DNA of 64,000 nucleotides from Amycolatopsis thailandensis. Lineage in GTDB: Bacteria > Actinomycetota > Actinomycetes > Mycobacteriales > Pseudonocardiaceae. How positions within the stretch are numbered: the stretch's first letter is position 1; each line of letters opens with the position of its first letter. Positions 36,044 to 45,118 of this stretch are shown piece by piece. Under the pieces are notes generated by a model that worked only from the letters and a program-made list of their open reading frames with translations, was not told the origin of the DNA and searched no databases. The stretch covers positions 79,211-143,210 of the forward strand of contig NZ_NMQT01000102.1 in the NCBI RefSeq assembly GCF_002234405.1. The letters run 5' to 3'. A program made the position numbers and the translations under genes.

Positions 36044-36598
36044 AGTGACCGACTGTAGGTGCCCGTGCCCGCGCACCGGATGCCATCGCGGCTGTTTCAC
36101 CTGGTCGAGCGGACCTCGACCTCGACACCGGCTCGGAGCGTCAGGTGGACCGATCCCGCCGCAAGGTAGGTCCCCGCTGCCGGTGGCCGGCGCATAGCCG
36201 TCACGGCTCAGAGGGGCGGGACCGGCATGATCTGGGCCTCGTAGTGCCGCATGATCGCGAACAGGTACCAGGAAGTGCTCCCCAAGTGCACCCGGTCGGC
36301 CCGCATGGCCATGGCCAGGGTCCTGAGGCTCACGGGGATGGCATCCGCTTCGGCGGCCCGCCCCGTGGGATCGCGCTCGGCTTGAGGGTCGCGCTCATCA
36401 TCGTGACCGTGCTGCTCCAACCGGCTGCGGCCGGCTCTCTGCCGAGCACACTCTCGCGGTGCGCGTCCTCGTCCCGTCGGAACTCGACACCCTGCCGGCC
36501 CGGAGCGATCGCCTGCAAAACCGCGCGTTGCTGACGATCCTTCGCTCATTTGTCGGAGGGGGCGGGGAGCCCCTCGCCGAGGCTGATCGGATGCGAGT
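36044..36598. other. Intergenic region with a possible decayed gene
   Basis: No supportable gene. A minus-strand segment near 36208-36340 ends in SLRTLAMAMRADRVHLGSTS and WYLFAIMRHYEAQIMPVPPL, which looks like the end of a real protein, but upstream the frame turns into arginine-rich nonsense. Probably a remnant. Confidence 0.3.
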
Positions 36599-39532
36599 TC
36601 ATGGACAAGGCTCTGTGTATCTGATGCCTGGAAAATACGTGTTCCACCGAGCCGCAGCGATGGGCGGATGAGGACGAGCGCAGACCGCCTTAGCCGCTGC
36701 TTCCGGGTCGAGGGTCCAGCGCCACGCGACTGTGACGTCACCGATGCTGGAGCCTATCAGGGTTTTCCCGTCCGGTTCGAATGCGAGAGAGTGCACGAAG
36801 CCGATCCGGCCTGGAAGCGCAATCGCATGTAGCACAGCGCCGAGTTCTCGTAAGTCTCTGATAGTTATACTTCCGTCGTCGTCCGCTATGGCGACGAGAT
36901 TTGCGTTGGACGAGATCGCGCCCGCATTCAAGGACTCCTTCAGCGCGATCGGCGTCGGCTCTTCCTGCGGTTGACTGAGATTCTCTATATTCCACAGAGT
37001 CAGGCCGCGTGCTTCCCTGGTCAGGCCGACTCTGTCGTCGACGATCACAGCGCTGCCCCATGGGTCGGCCCGGGTGACTCCCAGCTGTCCTGTTCGCGTG
37101 GGCTTGCCCAGTTCATTGATATCCCATAAAGGCACCGATCTCGCTGGAGGTGTGGCGTTGCCCGAATCTATGAGGCAGTGGAGCAGGATCGCCTCATTTC
37201 CCAGGAATCTGGTGCCGAAGATGAAGCTCTGCCCCAGGTCCGGTCGCTCGTCGCAGGAGAGCGGACCCAGCAAGCGGGGCCGGCGCGGCTCGTCCAGATT
37301 CCAGAGTTTGGCCGACGCGGTTCGCCCCACGCCATCAGGACCCGAGGGGACGTCGAGCGTGACGAGGAGCCGCCCGTCGGCACTGAGTGCGCCAACCCGG
37401 GCTGGGATCGGGATAGCAGCGGATTCCTCCGGCATCTGAGGCCGTTCAACGTTCCAGACCCTGACTTTGGGCGCTCTGGTCGGCTCGTTGTCGCTGGTGG
37501 CCGCTACGTTGCCGCCCGCGCTTGCGCTCCAACCACCGCGAAGAGTTCCGTGCTGTGTCCATTGATTGTTCGAGACACGGTAGAGGCGCGTCGTGTTGTC
37601 GTCGGTGGAGGGTTTCAGGACGGTTTGCCCGTCGGCGGCCGCCTGCGCTGTCAGTGGGCTGCCGTCGTCGTTGTCCACAACTGCTTGGTCGGCCGCAGCG
37701 GCGATGAGGCTGTCTCGGGTCGGCGCCGACGGTGCCAATCGGTATGCAGCGAGGCTCAGGAGCGCAGCCTCTCCGGGTGCACTCCTGGCCAAACTATTGA
37801 TGTCATCAAGTGCTTTGAGCGCTATCGCGGTGTTGCGTTCGTGCGCGACTTGCTGCTGGGCGTGCAGCGCGTACACGGTGATGGAGATCGCGAGCACAAG
37901 CAGCACGGTGAGCAGCGCGAGAAGTCTGTGCTGCCGTCGAGTTGCTCGCCTTTTCCCGTCGCGCTCACGGGCGTCCGCAGCGATGCTCGCGTCGAAGAAT
38001 TCTTGTTCTTTTGCGCTGGGCCGTCCCCCATGGCCAACCCAGTCACCCACCACGGCGAGGCGGGTACCGCGGAGCAGCACACTGGGATCGCGGCCGTGCC
38101 GGCGCCACGCCGCGGCTGCATCGGTGAGTTCGCGGTGCACGCGCTGCCCCTCGCGATCATCGGCCAGCCACGCGGCCAGGCGCGGCCAAGCCTTGATCAA
38201 CGCTTCGTGAGCGAGCTCGACAGTGTCCTCGCCCCGGGTAAGCAGGCGGCTCTGGGTGAACCGGTCCACGACCTGCACCAGGGTGGGATCCTCGTCGAGT
38301 TCACCGGTGCTGATTCTGCGTCTGGTGTGCTCGGTTCCTGCGCCGAGAGCGGTCAGCCGCCGGAACAGATCCCGGGCCTGGTCCTGCTGGGGTTCGTCGA
38401 GGGTGGCGAAGACGGCCTCAGCGGTCTTCGCCAGCGCACCGTCGAATTCTCCGGAAGCCTGAAACCCGGCCAGGGTGAGCGTGTTGCCTTTGCGACGTCG
38501 CCACGTCTCGAGCAGCGCGTGGGACAGCAGCGGCAACACCCCGGTCCGGCCATGCGTCTGCGCGACAAGAGTGGTCAGCAGAGCGCTCTCCACGGCGCAG
38601 TGAGCTCGTCGTGCCGGTTCAGTGATCGCCAGCCGCAGCTCGTCGACGCTCATCGGGCCCACGGTGACCTGGGCGTCCTGAAGCGCTGCGGCCAACTCCG
38701 AGTGCAGGGCGCACTGCGGGTAGAAGTCGGCGCGCACACCGATCACGATGCGACAACGACTGTCCGCAGCGGACGCGGCGGTGAGCAGCATCGTGATGAA
38801 CGCAGACCGTTCACGGTCGTCCTGGCACACCGTGAACAGCTCTTCGAACTGGTCCACGACGATCACGATCTCCGCCTCGGACGGCTCGGACACGAGCGCC
38901 TGGCGGACCAGCCTGTGCAAGCCGCGGGGCTCGCTCGTCAGCTCATCATGCACAGCACCCGGCCTGCCGCCGATCGCCGCCGCGATCTGGATCGCGCACT
39001 CCTCCATCGGATGGCCGCCCGGGGTGAACACAACGACGACCGTGGACGCCAGCCGTGGCACCAGGCCAGCCCGAAGAACGGACGACTTCCCGGATCCCGA
39101 AGGACCGAACACAGCGACAAACCGCTGACCCGCGACCCGGCGGAGCACATCCTCGGTGAGCCTCTCCCGCCCGAAGAAGCGGTCGGCGTCGCCGCCGCCG
39201 TAGGGACGCAGACCCACATACGGAGCCGACCCGTCATCCGCTGCCGGTGGCCTGGTCGTCGGCGCCGTCAACTCCGTGGCGACCAACCGCCAACGCCGCT
39301 CCCACTGCTCGACGTCGCCGCCACAGGCCCGCACATATGCCAGCGTGACCTCGAGACTCGGCAGCCGACGACCACCGGCCGCGTCCGACAGCGTGGTCGA
39401 CGAGTAGTGCGCCCGCCGGGCCAGCTCCCGATACGACGGACCACCGGCATTGTCCCGCACTGTCCGCAGGTCAGCGGCGAACTCAGTAAGAGCTGACCCA
39501 TCCGCTTCCAGTGGCCGTTCCGCACGCGGCAT
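36599..39532 (-). CDS. XRE-nSTAND1 NTPase with transmembrane segment and propeller-like C-terminus
   Basis: A 977-residue protein. Residues about 15-85: XRE HTH (YRELARRAHYSSTTLSDAAG). About 105-480: nSTAND1 NTPase domain with YVGLRPYGGGDADRFFGRER, Walker A FGPSGSGKSSVLRAG and Walker B EIVIVVDQFEELF. About 535-560: membrane span HRLLALLTVLLVLAISITVY. The rest is a degenerate beta-propeller (SADGRLLVTLDVP, VHSLAFEPDGKTLIGSS). Such proteins are actinobacterial signalling or abortive-infection-like STAND NTPases; specific trigger unknown. Divergent from the I36 gene. Confidence 0.88.
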   Translation of the reverse strand: MPRAERPLEADGSALTEFAADLRTVRDNAGGPSYRELARRAHYSSTTLSDAAGGRRLPSLEVTLAYVRACGGDVEQWERRWRLVATELTAPTTRPPAADDGSAPYVGLRPYGGGDADRFFGRERLTEDVLRRVAGQRFVAVFGPSGSGKSSVLRAGLVPRLASTVVVVFTPGGHPMEECAIQIAAAIGGRPGAVHDELTSEPRGLHRLVRQALVSEPSEAEIVIVVDQFEELFTVCQDDRERSAFITMLLTAASAADSRCRIVIGVRADFYPQCALHSELAAALQDAQVTVGPMSVDELRLAITEPARRAHCAVESALLTTLVAQTHGRTGVLPLLSHALLETWRRRKGNTLTLAGFQASGEFDGALAKTAEAVFATLDEPQQDQARDLFRRLTALGAGTEHTRRRISTGELDEDPTLVQVVDRFTQSRLLTRGEDTVELAHEALIKAWPRLAAWLADDREGQRVHRELTDAAAAWRRHGRDPSVLLRGTRLAVVGDWVGHGGRPSAKEQEFFDASIAADARERDGKRRATRRQHRLLALLTVLLVLAISITVYALHAQQQVAHERNTAIALKALDDINSLARSAPGEAALLSLAAYRLAPSAPTRDSLIAAAADQAVVDNDDGSPLTAQAAADGQTVLKPSTDDNTTRLYRVSNNQWTQHGTLRGGWSASAGGNVAATSDNEPTRAPKVRVWNVERPQMPEESAAIPIPARVGALSADGRLLVTLDVPSGPDGVGRTASAKLWNLDEPRRPRLLGPLSCDERPDLGQSFIFGTRFLGNEAILLHCLIDSGNATPPARSVPLWDINELGKPTRTGQLGVTRADPWGSAVIVDDRVGLTREARGLTLWNIENLSQPQEEPTPIALKESLNAGAISSNANLVAIADDDGSITIRDLRELGAVLHAIALPGRIGFVHSLAFEPDGKTLIGSSIGDVTVAWRWTLDPEAAAKAVCARPHPPIAAARWNTYFPGIRYTEPCP

Positions 39533-39710
39533 AGTCCGGCACCCCCTCCCCAGGCCGATGACCGATTGTCCGGGCGTTGATGTCCGGCGTCCAGGCCCCC
39601 GGCGCCGGACAACCCATCCGACCTACACAGAGGTCGCGACCCGCTCTCGACGGGACCGGGCCGCCGCCGGACATCCCGGCGCCGACCACATCAGAAGGGA
39701 CGACATCGAC

Positions 39711-40127
39711 ATGCGTAAGTATCAGAGGACAGGAGTCGTGCTGGGGCTCGCGGCGCTCGTCGCCGCCGGCGGTACCAGCACGGTCCAGGCAGCACCGGCA
39801 ACGGGTAACGGCGGCGCGTCGATCACCAACTACGACGACTGCCCGGTCGGCGCATTCTGCGGCTGGGACTACCTCAACGGCAACGGCTCCATCAAAATCT
39901 GGACCGGCCCCGACTCCGACCTGCGCTCCCCCGCGCCCAGCTGGAACGACAGGATCCGCTCCGTCTGGAACCGCACCGGCGCCGTCTGGTGCACCTTCCC
40001 CGACATCAACTACGCCGACGTCACCACCGGCCCGCCCAACCCCTGGCCAGTCGGGAACTGGCGAGGCAACACAGCCCTCTACAACATGGATATGAACATC
40101 AGCTCCCTCCGCCCCGGACGCTGCTGA
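39711..40127 (+). CDS. Secreted peptidase-inhibitor I36-like protein
   Basis: A 138-residue secreted protein: ATG 39711 after AGAAGGGAC, signal peptide (MRKYQRTG, then VVLGLAALVAAGG, cleavage near VQA-AP). The mature part YDDCPVGAFCGWDYLNGNGS followed by IKIW and IRSVWNRTGAVWCTF, with four cysteines, matches the peptidase inhibitor family I36 / beta-gamma-crystallin-like small actinobacterial proteins. Inhibitory function is not proven for most members. A 14-bp hairpin follows at 40150. Confidence 0.8.
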   Translation: MRKYQRTGVVLGLAALVAAGGTSTVQAAPATGNGGASITNYDDCPVGAFCGWDYLNGNGSIKIWTGPDSDLRSPAPSWNDRIRSVWNRTGAVWCTFPDINYADVTTGPPNPWPVGNWRGNTALYNMDMNISSLRPGRC

Positions 40128-40149
40128 ACACACCACAACTCTCCCTGAG

Positions 40150-40189
40150 CGGTCGGCGAGTGCCGAGAACACCCCGCACTCGCCGACCG
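40150..40189 (+). terminator. Terminator hairpin after the I36 gene
   Basis: CGGTCGGCGAGTGC, 12-nt loop, GCACTCGCCGACCG: a 14-bp perfect stem 22 bp after the stop codon. Confidence 0.75.
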
Positions 40190-40300
40190 GCAGTCCACAA
40201 GCGTTCGGAGCCGTGCCGCACCGTGTGCTTCGACGGACACCGCCTCCACAACATTCGACACTGATGTTGCGTTTCGCGGCATTCCAGCGATACATCCGGT

Positions 40301-40504
40301 ATGACCAGGCCCGCAGAACACAACGCCACACCGGACACGGTGTGGTCGATGCTGCACGCCTGGGCCGAGGAGATCACCAGCACCGACTACTCCAACACGG
40401 TGACTCTGGAAACGCTGACCACGGCGTGGCGGCACCGTCGACGCTCGCTGGAAGCGGCGATCGTCGACTGGCACGGTGGGTCGCCTCCGTCCAGCGCCGC
40501 CTGA
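40301..40504 (+). CDS. Possible small protein (67 aa)
   Basis: ATG 40301 opens a 67-codon frame (HNATPDTVWSMLHAWAEEIT, VTLETLTTAWRHRRRSLEAA) with plausible helical composition but no ribosome binding site and no family. It sits between the I36 terminator and the tail of the GNAT gene. Offered with low confidence. Confidence 0.3.
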   Translation: MTRPAEHNATPDTVWSMLHAWAEEITSTDYSNTVTLETLTTAWRHRRRSLEAAIVDWHGGSPPSSAA

Positions 40505-40584
40505 CTTCGCCGATGCGCGCCACCGTCTCCGCGTAGCGGAGCGGTGCCACGAAAGGCTGCCTGCTTCGGCACGCAGTGGAGCTG

Positions 40585-41181
40585 TCAGATGGCGTACTCG
40601 TCGGCACCGAGCATGTCCGGGCACCGTTGCGGTTCGCCGAGGACCGTGTCCGGGGGAAGGTGCTGGGTGGCCCAGAAAGCCCTCGCGGGCACGGTGTCGG
40701 CGATCGTGGTGGTCGACCACCAGTAGCCGCGGCCGCGGGCCAGCGCCGCGTCCAGCAGAACGGTGCCGATCCCCCTCCGCAGGTAGGCCGCGTCGACCCG
40801 GACCTGCTCAAGGACGCCGACGCGGCATGTGTCGCACGTCTGGACGTCGAGATCCGCGATAGCGGTGCCCCACAGCTGCAGGATGATCTGCTCGACGCCG
40901 CCGTACACGACCGGCGGCCGTCGGGACAGCAGCAACGCGGCTGACGACGCGGGTGTTTCGCCCCGGAACCGGAGATCGACTTCCAGCCACTGCGCCCGAG
41001 GGAGCCGCATCTCGACGCACAGCTCGCAGTGTCCGGTCGGTAGATCCAGGATCTGGTTCCAGCCGCCGCCGCGTCCGGCGATGTCGAGGTCGTGTCCGTT
41101 CAAGCATCGCTTGTGCCGCACGCCGGACCGCACGACGTAGTCGCCGCCCGCGAACGGGTCCTGTGATGGCGCAGCGGACAT
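40585..41181 (-). CDS. GNAT-family N-acetyltransferase
   Basis: A 198-residue protein from ATG 41181. The C-terminal half has the acetyl-CoA binding motif VDAAYLRRGIGTVLLDAALA (RxxGxG/A type), followed by TVPARAFWATQHLPPD. The N-terminal part is unusual: RHKRCLNGHDLDIAGRGGGW and GHCELCVEMRLP contain four Cys/His that could bind zinc. A perfect 16-bp palindrome at 41237 lies 55 bp upstream. Substrate unknown. Confidence 0.75.
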   Translation of the reverse strand: MSAAPSQDPFAGGDYVVRSGVRHKRCLNGHDLDIAGRGGGWNQILDLPTGHCELCVEMRLPRAQWLEVDLRFRGETPASSAALLLSRRPPVVYGGVEQIILQLWGTAIADLDVQTCDTCRVGVLEQVRVDAAYLRRGIGTVLLDAALARGRGYWWSTTTIADTVPARAFWATQHLPPDTVLGEPQRCPDMLGADEYAI

Positions 41182-41236
41182 GACCGGAGTATGCGCTCCG
41201 CTCCCACCACGATCCGACCGGGGGCAGCCTATGTTC

Positions 41237-41252
41237 TGTCCGGTACCGGACA
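41237..41252. promoter_or_regulatory. 16-bp palindrome upstream of the GNAT gene
   Basis: TGTCCGGTACCGGACA is a perfect 16-bp inverted repeat 55 bp upstream of the GNAT start codon. Position and symmetry suit a repressor operator, for example TetR or GntR type; no such regulator is adjacent. Confidence 0.5.
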
Positions 41253-41300
41253 CTTGGTGACCATAGCTGGCCCGCCTTCTGTCACCTCTGAAGCTCGCGT

Positions 41301-41342
41301 GCGGTGGCCGACCGGTCGGGGGGCGTGCCGCCCGGCCACCGC
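41301..41342. terminator. Hairpin between the GNAT and PD-(D/E)XK-like genes
   Basis: GCGGTGGCCG, 22-nt loop, CGGCCACCGC: a 10-bp perfect stem in the 416-bp space between the divergent genes. Function unclear; the rest of the interval (41182-41597) holds no supported gene. Confidence 0.3.
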
Positions 41343-41597
41343 AACAACCATCGAGAGGCCGAACTCCCGCCGGCATGACGTTCCAGGTTCGAGTTCACCG
41401 GGTTAGGTGACAGCAGTGTCTCCCCAGGAGGCTGATCGACGGAGGCGGCCGGATCGCCGCTCTGGGGCTCGGTCGGTGTGCGGCGATGGCGAAGGTGGCG
41501 TGTGGTTGCCCAGGGTGTCGGACCGGCGTGATAGACGGTTGAGCATGAACGGTGATTTGGCGCAGCTGTCTCGGCGACAGTCGGGGGTGGTGGCGCC

Positions 41598-42731
41598 GTG
41601 TCCTTGACCAGTGAGCTCGCGAGCCGCCGGAGCCCGCTCGCCGCGTGGTGCGAGCGAACCTTCGCCGGCACCGCGTCGGTGGTCGAGCAGATCGCGACCG
41701 CGGTGCGCGACGTCCGTCCCGTCCGCCCGGCGGGCGAGGTCCCGGCACGCTGGTGGGCGGAGACCGGCGGCGCGTTCGGGCAGAGGCTCGCCGACCTGGT
41801 GCAGCCCGCGCCGCCGTACTACGCGCTGCTTGGCATGATCCACGCCAAGTGGGTGTCCCCGGCATGGGCGCACCATCAGGCCGCGCAGTATCCGAGCCAT
41901 CGCGACCTCACCGGCGACTACCGCGCCCGTGCCCTGCATCTCCGGCCCGCCGCGGCCTCCTGGCTCGACCTCAGCGGAGGCAGCGAACCGCACCTGCCCG
42001 GAAACCCGGCCGCCGAGGCGGCCTGGGCGGACTTCCTCGAGCGCGGCCGCGGCTACCTCGCCCGTCACGCCCCGGCAGGGGCGCTCGGCTTGCCCGGCGC
42101 CGAGGCCGGACTGGCGCGCCTGTGCTGGCTACTGACCGTGTGCGAGGACGTGTACCGCAGCGGGTTCGTCGACGACCGGCTGGCCCGGCTGTTCGATGCC
42201 GGGCGCCCGACCGTGGACCAGCTGCGCGGCTTGGTCGAGCAGCGCCAGGTCGACGAACTGGCCGCGCTGACGCGGCGGCTGCACGAGCGCGGAACCCTGT
42301 GGGAGCTCCGGAAACTCGCCGGCAACCCCGGACCCGGCGTGCCGCTCGGGATCGCCGGGCCGACGATCGTGCCGCACTGGGCCGACGCCGACCTGCTCCT
42401 CGGCGCGATCGACCCCGACCACGGCATCGACGCCCGCGGCGGGACACTGCTCGACGTCAAAACCGTCGTCAGCGTGCGCGACACCTCCAAAGTCGGCCGC
42501 TGGCTCTGGCAAGTACTGCTCTACGCGTGGCTGGACACGGCCGACCGGTACCGGATCCGACGGGTCGGCCTCCTACTCGGCCGCCACGGCCAGCTGATCA
42601 CGTGGCCCGTCGACGAACTCGCCGAGCACCTCCTCGGCCGCCGTGTCACCGGCGACCACGCCCGCGACGCCTTCCACGACCTCGCCGGCCAGATCATCAC
42701 CGGCCACGGTCTTCCCTGGCCTGTGGCCTGA
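41598..42731 (+). CDS. PD-(D/E)XK-like protein of unknown role
   Basis: A 377-residue soluble protein starting at GTG 41598. The C-terminal third has ADADLLLGAIDPDH, then GGTLLDVKTVVSVRD and a following helix with WLWQVLLYAWLD, which fits the D...(D/E)xK core of restriction-like nucleases (Asp in ADADLL, DVK in LLDVKTV). The N-terminal part is helical without a known domain. Nuclease activity is inferred from motif geometry only. Confidence 0.55.
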   Translation: MSLTSELASRRSPLAAWCERTFAGTASVVEQIATAVRDVRPVRPAGEVPARWWAETGGAFGQRLADLVQPAPPYYALLGMIHAKWVSPAWAHHQAAQYPSHRDLTGDYRARALHLRPAAASWLDLSGGSEPHLPGNPAAEAAWADFLERGRGYLARHAPAGALGLPGAEAGLARLCWLLTVCEDVYRSGFVDDRLARLFDAGRPTVDQLRGLVEQRQVDELAALTRRLHERGTLWELRKLAGNPGPGVPLGIAGPTIVPHWADADLLLGAIDPDHGIDARGGTLLDVKTVVSVRDTSKVGRWLWQVLLYAWLDTADRYRIRRVGLLLGRHGQLITWPVDELAEHLLGRRVTGDHARDAFHDLAGQIITGHGLPWPVA

Positions 42732-43042
42732 CCGCCCTCCGGCTAATACCTGACGTCCGTCGATCGTCGGCCAGAGCTATCCGTGATAGGCCCTGACCTT
42801 GGGCCGAATCCTGGGAGCCTCGGCGCAGCGTAATCGTAAGGTCGTGGCGTCCAGCTGTCCCGATCTGTGGCTCTTATGTCGCCGTCGTTGCCGGTTGTCC
42901 CGCTGGAAGGACTGCCCGATTCGGCCCTGCTGGTCAGGGCTACCTCAACTCACCTCGCCGATCCGACCGACTGTCGCCTGCCAGTGGTCCTGGCACAGCC
43001 AGTCCTTCTAACGTCTTTGACGAGCGCCACCGATCGCGAACC
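42732..43042. other. Intergenic region, no supported gene
   Basis: A short open frame (MSPSLPVVPLEGLPDSALLV and on) looks protein-like but runs straight through the strong hairpin at 43043, so I regard it as a remnant or chance. Confidence 0.35.
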
Positions 43043-43074
43043 GGGGCGGCCTCTCTGGCACGAGAGGCCGCCCC
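43043..43074 (+). terminator. Strong hairpin before the 43134 gene
   Basis: GGGGCGGCCTCTC, loop TGGCAC, GAGAGGCCGCCCC: a perfect 13-bp stem followed by TTA. It isolates the 43134 gene from upstream transcription; it lies 310 bp after the 41598 gene. Confidence 0.7.
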
Positions 43075-43133
43075 TTACAGGTTCCGTCGAGGGTGTCTTG
43101 CCTCCGCAGCAGGAACACGAGAACGGAACACAC

Positions 43134-43409
43134 ATGACGATAGGTGGTGCGCGAGACGAGTTGCCATCGCGCAACGACAGAACGTCGCCTGTGCGCGACG
43201 ACGAACAGGGGGCGGAATCATCCGCGCCGAACGCCACGACCGTTGACCGCAGCGACGAACGGCGATCCCTGGTCCGGCTCGCCAGCCGGATCCTCGGCTC
43301 CTGGGGAGCCACAGTCCGGCTGGTGATGATCCTGACCGTCATCATCGGTGGACTGTGGCTGCTCAACGCTGTTGTCGACCTGGGCCCGATCCGCCTCGGC
43401 AAGCCCTGA
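43134..43409 (+). CDS. Small single-span membrane protein (91 aa)
   Basis: ATG 43134 with AGGAACACGAGAACGGA upstream. About 50 charged residues are followed by one transmembrane helix (VRLVMILTVIIGGLWLLNAV) and a short tail. A longer frame from 42867 crosses the hairpin and is rejected. No family recognised. Confidence 0.6.
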   Translation: MTIGGARDELPSRNDRTSPVRDDEQGAESSAPNATTVDRSDERRSLVRLASRILGSWGATVRLVMILTVIIGGLWLLNAVVDLGPIRLGKP

Positions 43410-43615
43410 GCAGCAACCGGAGACACCCGGCGCCACACGACGCCGGGCCCCTCCCACCACGTTCGGCACGGACGGAGATCAGCGACACCTGTCCCGCAAC
43501 GACAGCCCACCACCCATGCCACCTCCCCCGGATATGACAGAGCCTGGGCGTCAGCCACCCGGCACTGATCCGAGTGGCAGCCCAGCCAGTCACCGAACCT
43601 GAGGACGATGAAGCG

Positions 43616-44878
43616 ATGAGCCAGCCACCACACCTGTACCTCGGACCAGCCATCCAACGATGGCGCCCGAACACCCCCGCCGATATCCAGCACGCCATCG
43701 ACAACGGCGCGCTGGAGGAACGGCACTGGCTCGACATCAAACGCAAGCTCAACCACGACAAACACGACAAGGTCGAACTCGCCCGAGACGCGGCCTCATT
43801 CGCCAACGACGGCGGAGTGCTCCTGATCGGCGTGGACGAGGACAGGCCGACCGGGAAGCTCACCCTGGCGCCGACACGACTGTCAGGGCTGGCGGAAACC
43901 GTCGAGCAGATCCTGCACCAGCGCTGTGACCCGCCGCTGTTCGTGCAATGCCATCCGATCCCCGTGTCTCCGGAAGACATGGAGAACGGCTACCTGGTGA
44001 TCGAGATACCGCCGAGTCCGCTGGCACCGCACATGGTCGACGGCCAGTATCACGGCCGAGGCGACAAGACCAAGCACCGGCTGAACGATGCGGCCGTGGA
44101 GCGCCTCTTCGCGATCCGGGCTGCCCGCCAGATCACCGCCGAGCAGCTGATCGCCGCCGAGATCGCCCGCGATCCCATCGAGGACGACCGCGACCAGGAC
44201 GTCCGTCTGTACGCGGTCGCCCACCCGGTCGCCAGCCCTCCCGAGCTACTCACCCCGCACCTGATGGGCGAGGAACTGCGAACCCTCGTCGCCGGAGCCG
44301 CGATCACTCCCCATACGGACAGCTGGCTGCAACCGCTGACCGCGTACAACGAACCACGGGCGGTCGGTCGCGGCTGGCACACCTACGACCTGCACTCCCG
44401 CATCCTCGCCCCGGACGCCGTCGGTAAAGACCGCGCCCAGGCCGACCTGGAGATCTCCGATGACGGCTCCATCGCGCTGTTCGCCTCAGCGCTGGTCGGT
44501 ACCAAACCGATCGGTTACGCCCGACCCGTCAGACAGCGCTTCGTCTACACCGAAGGAGCTGTCGGACTGGTCCTCGCCCTGGTCACCCTCGCCGGCGAGG
44601 TCGGAGCCACGTTCGGCTATCGAGGGCAGTGGGAGATCGCTGTCGGATTGACCAACCTCAACGGGCTAGTCCACAGCAGCACACCGTCTCTGGGTGAGCC
44701 CGACCAGCTTCTGCGATACAGCGCAAGCCGATACGTGCAAGGAACGTCAGCCGGGACAGGTGAGCTGCAGGACGCCCCAGGGCCTGTGGTGAGCAGGCTG
44801 ATGTACAAGTTCGTGCGAGCGTTGGGAGCAGAGCAATTCTTCGCCGACGTCTTCGCACGCCACGGGAAGTCCGCCTGA
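43616..44878 (+). CDS. AlbA_2 (Schlafen-type) domain protein
   Basis: A 420-residue protein. ERHWLDIKRKLNHDKHDKVE, LARDAASFANDGGVLLIGVD and VDGQYHGRGDKTKHRLNDAA form an AlbA_2 domain (E.xxxxFK..L...ELxKxxxAfANxxGGxlxiGV), the fold shared with Schlafen nucleases and ATP-dependent DNA-binding regulators. The C-terminal half is unassigned. ATG 43616 follows GAGGACGATGAAGCG; an in-frame GTG 42 bp upstream is weaker. Role in regulation or defence is inference. Confidence 0.75.
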   Translation: MSQPPHLYLGPAIQRWRPNTPADIQHAIDNGALEERHWLDIKRKLNHDKHDKVELARDAASFANDGGVLLIGVDEDRPTGKLTLAPTRLSGLAETVEQILHQRCDPPLFVQCHPIPVSPEDMENGYLVIEIPPSPLAPHMVDGQYHGRGDKTKHRLNDAAVERLFAIRAARQITAEQLIAAEIARDPIEDDRDQDVRLYAVAHPVASPPELLTPHLMGEELRTLVAGAAITPHTDSWLQPLTAYNEPRAVGRGWHTYDLHSRILAPDAVGKDRAQADLEISDDGSIALFASALVGTKPIGYARPVRQRFVYTEGAVGLVLALVTLAGEVGATFGYRGQWEIAVGLTNLNGLVHSSTPSLGEPDQLLRYSASRYVQGTSAGTGELQDAPGPVVSRLMYKFVRALGAEQFFADVFARHGKSA

Positions 44879-45118
44879 TCCGGCGGCCTCCCGACTGTCA
44901 AGCTGATGCTTTCCAAGTCGTTCACGCAGTGACGCCACGGCCAAGCGCGCTGGGGTGGCTCCTGCTCGCGAGCGTCTCCGAAGCGGGTTGTCGATAGCCG
45001 TCGCCCTCGTCCCCGCCCGGCGCGAGCGATACAGCGCCGACGCTGAACTGCCGCTCGCCATGCCAAACACCCTCCCCACACTGGCAAGGACGCCGGGGGC
45101 ACCGTGGTTCAGCCTGGC

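Noticed and set aside
37178..39496. Plus-strand frame of 772 codons opposite the nSTAND gene.
   Set aside because: Antisense shadow of a gene with clear Walker motifs.
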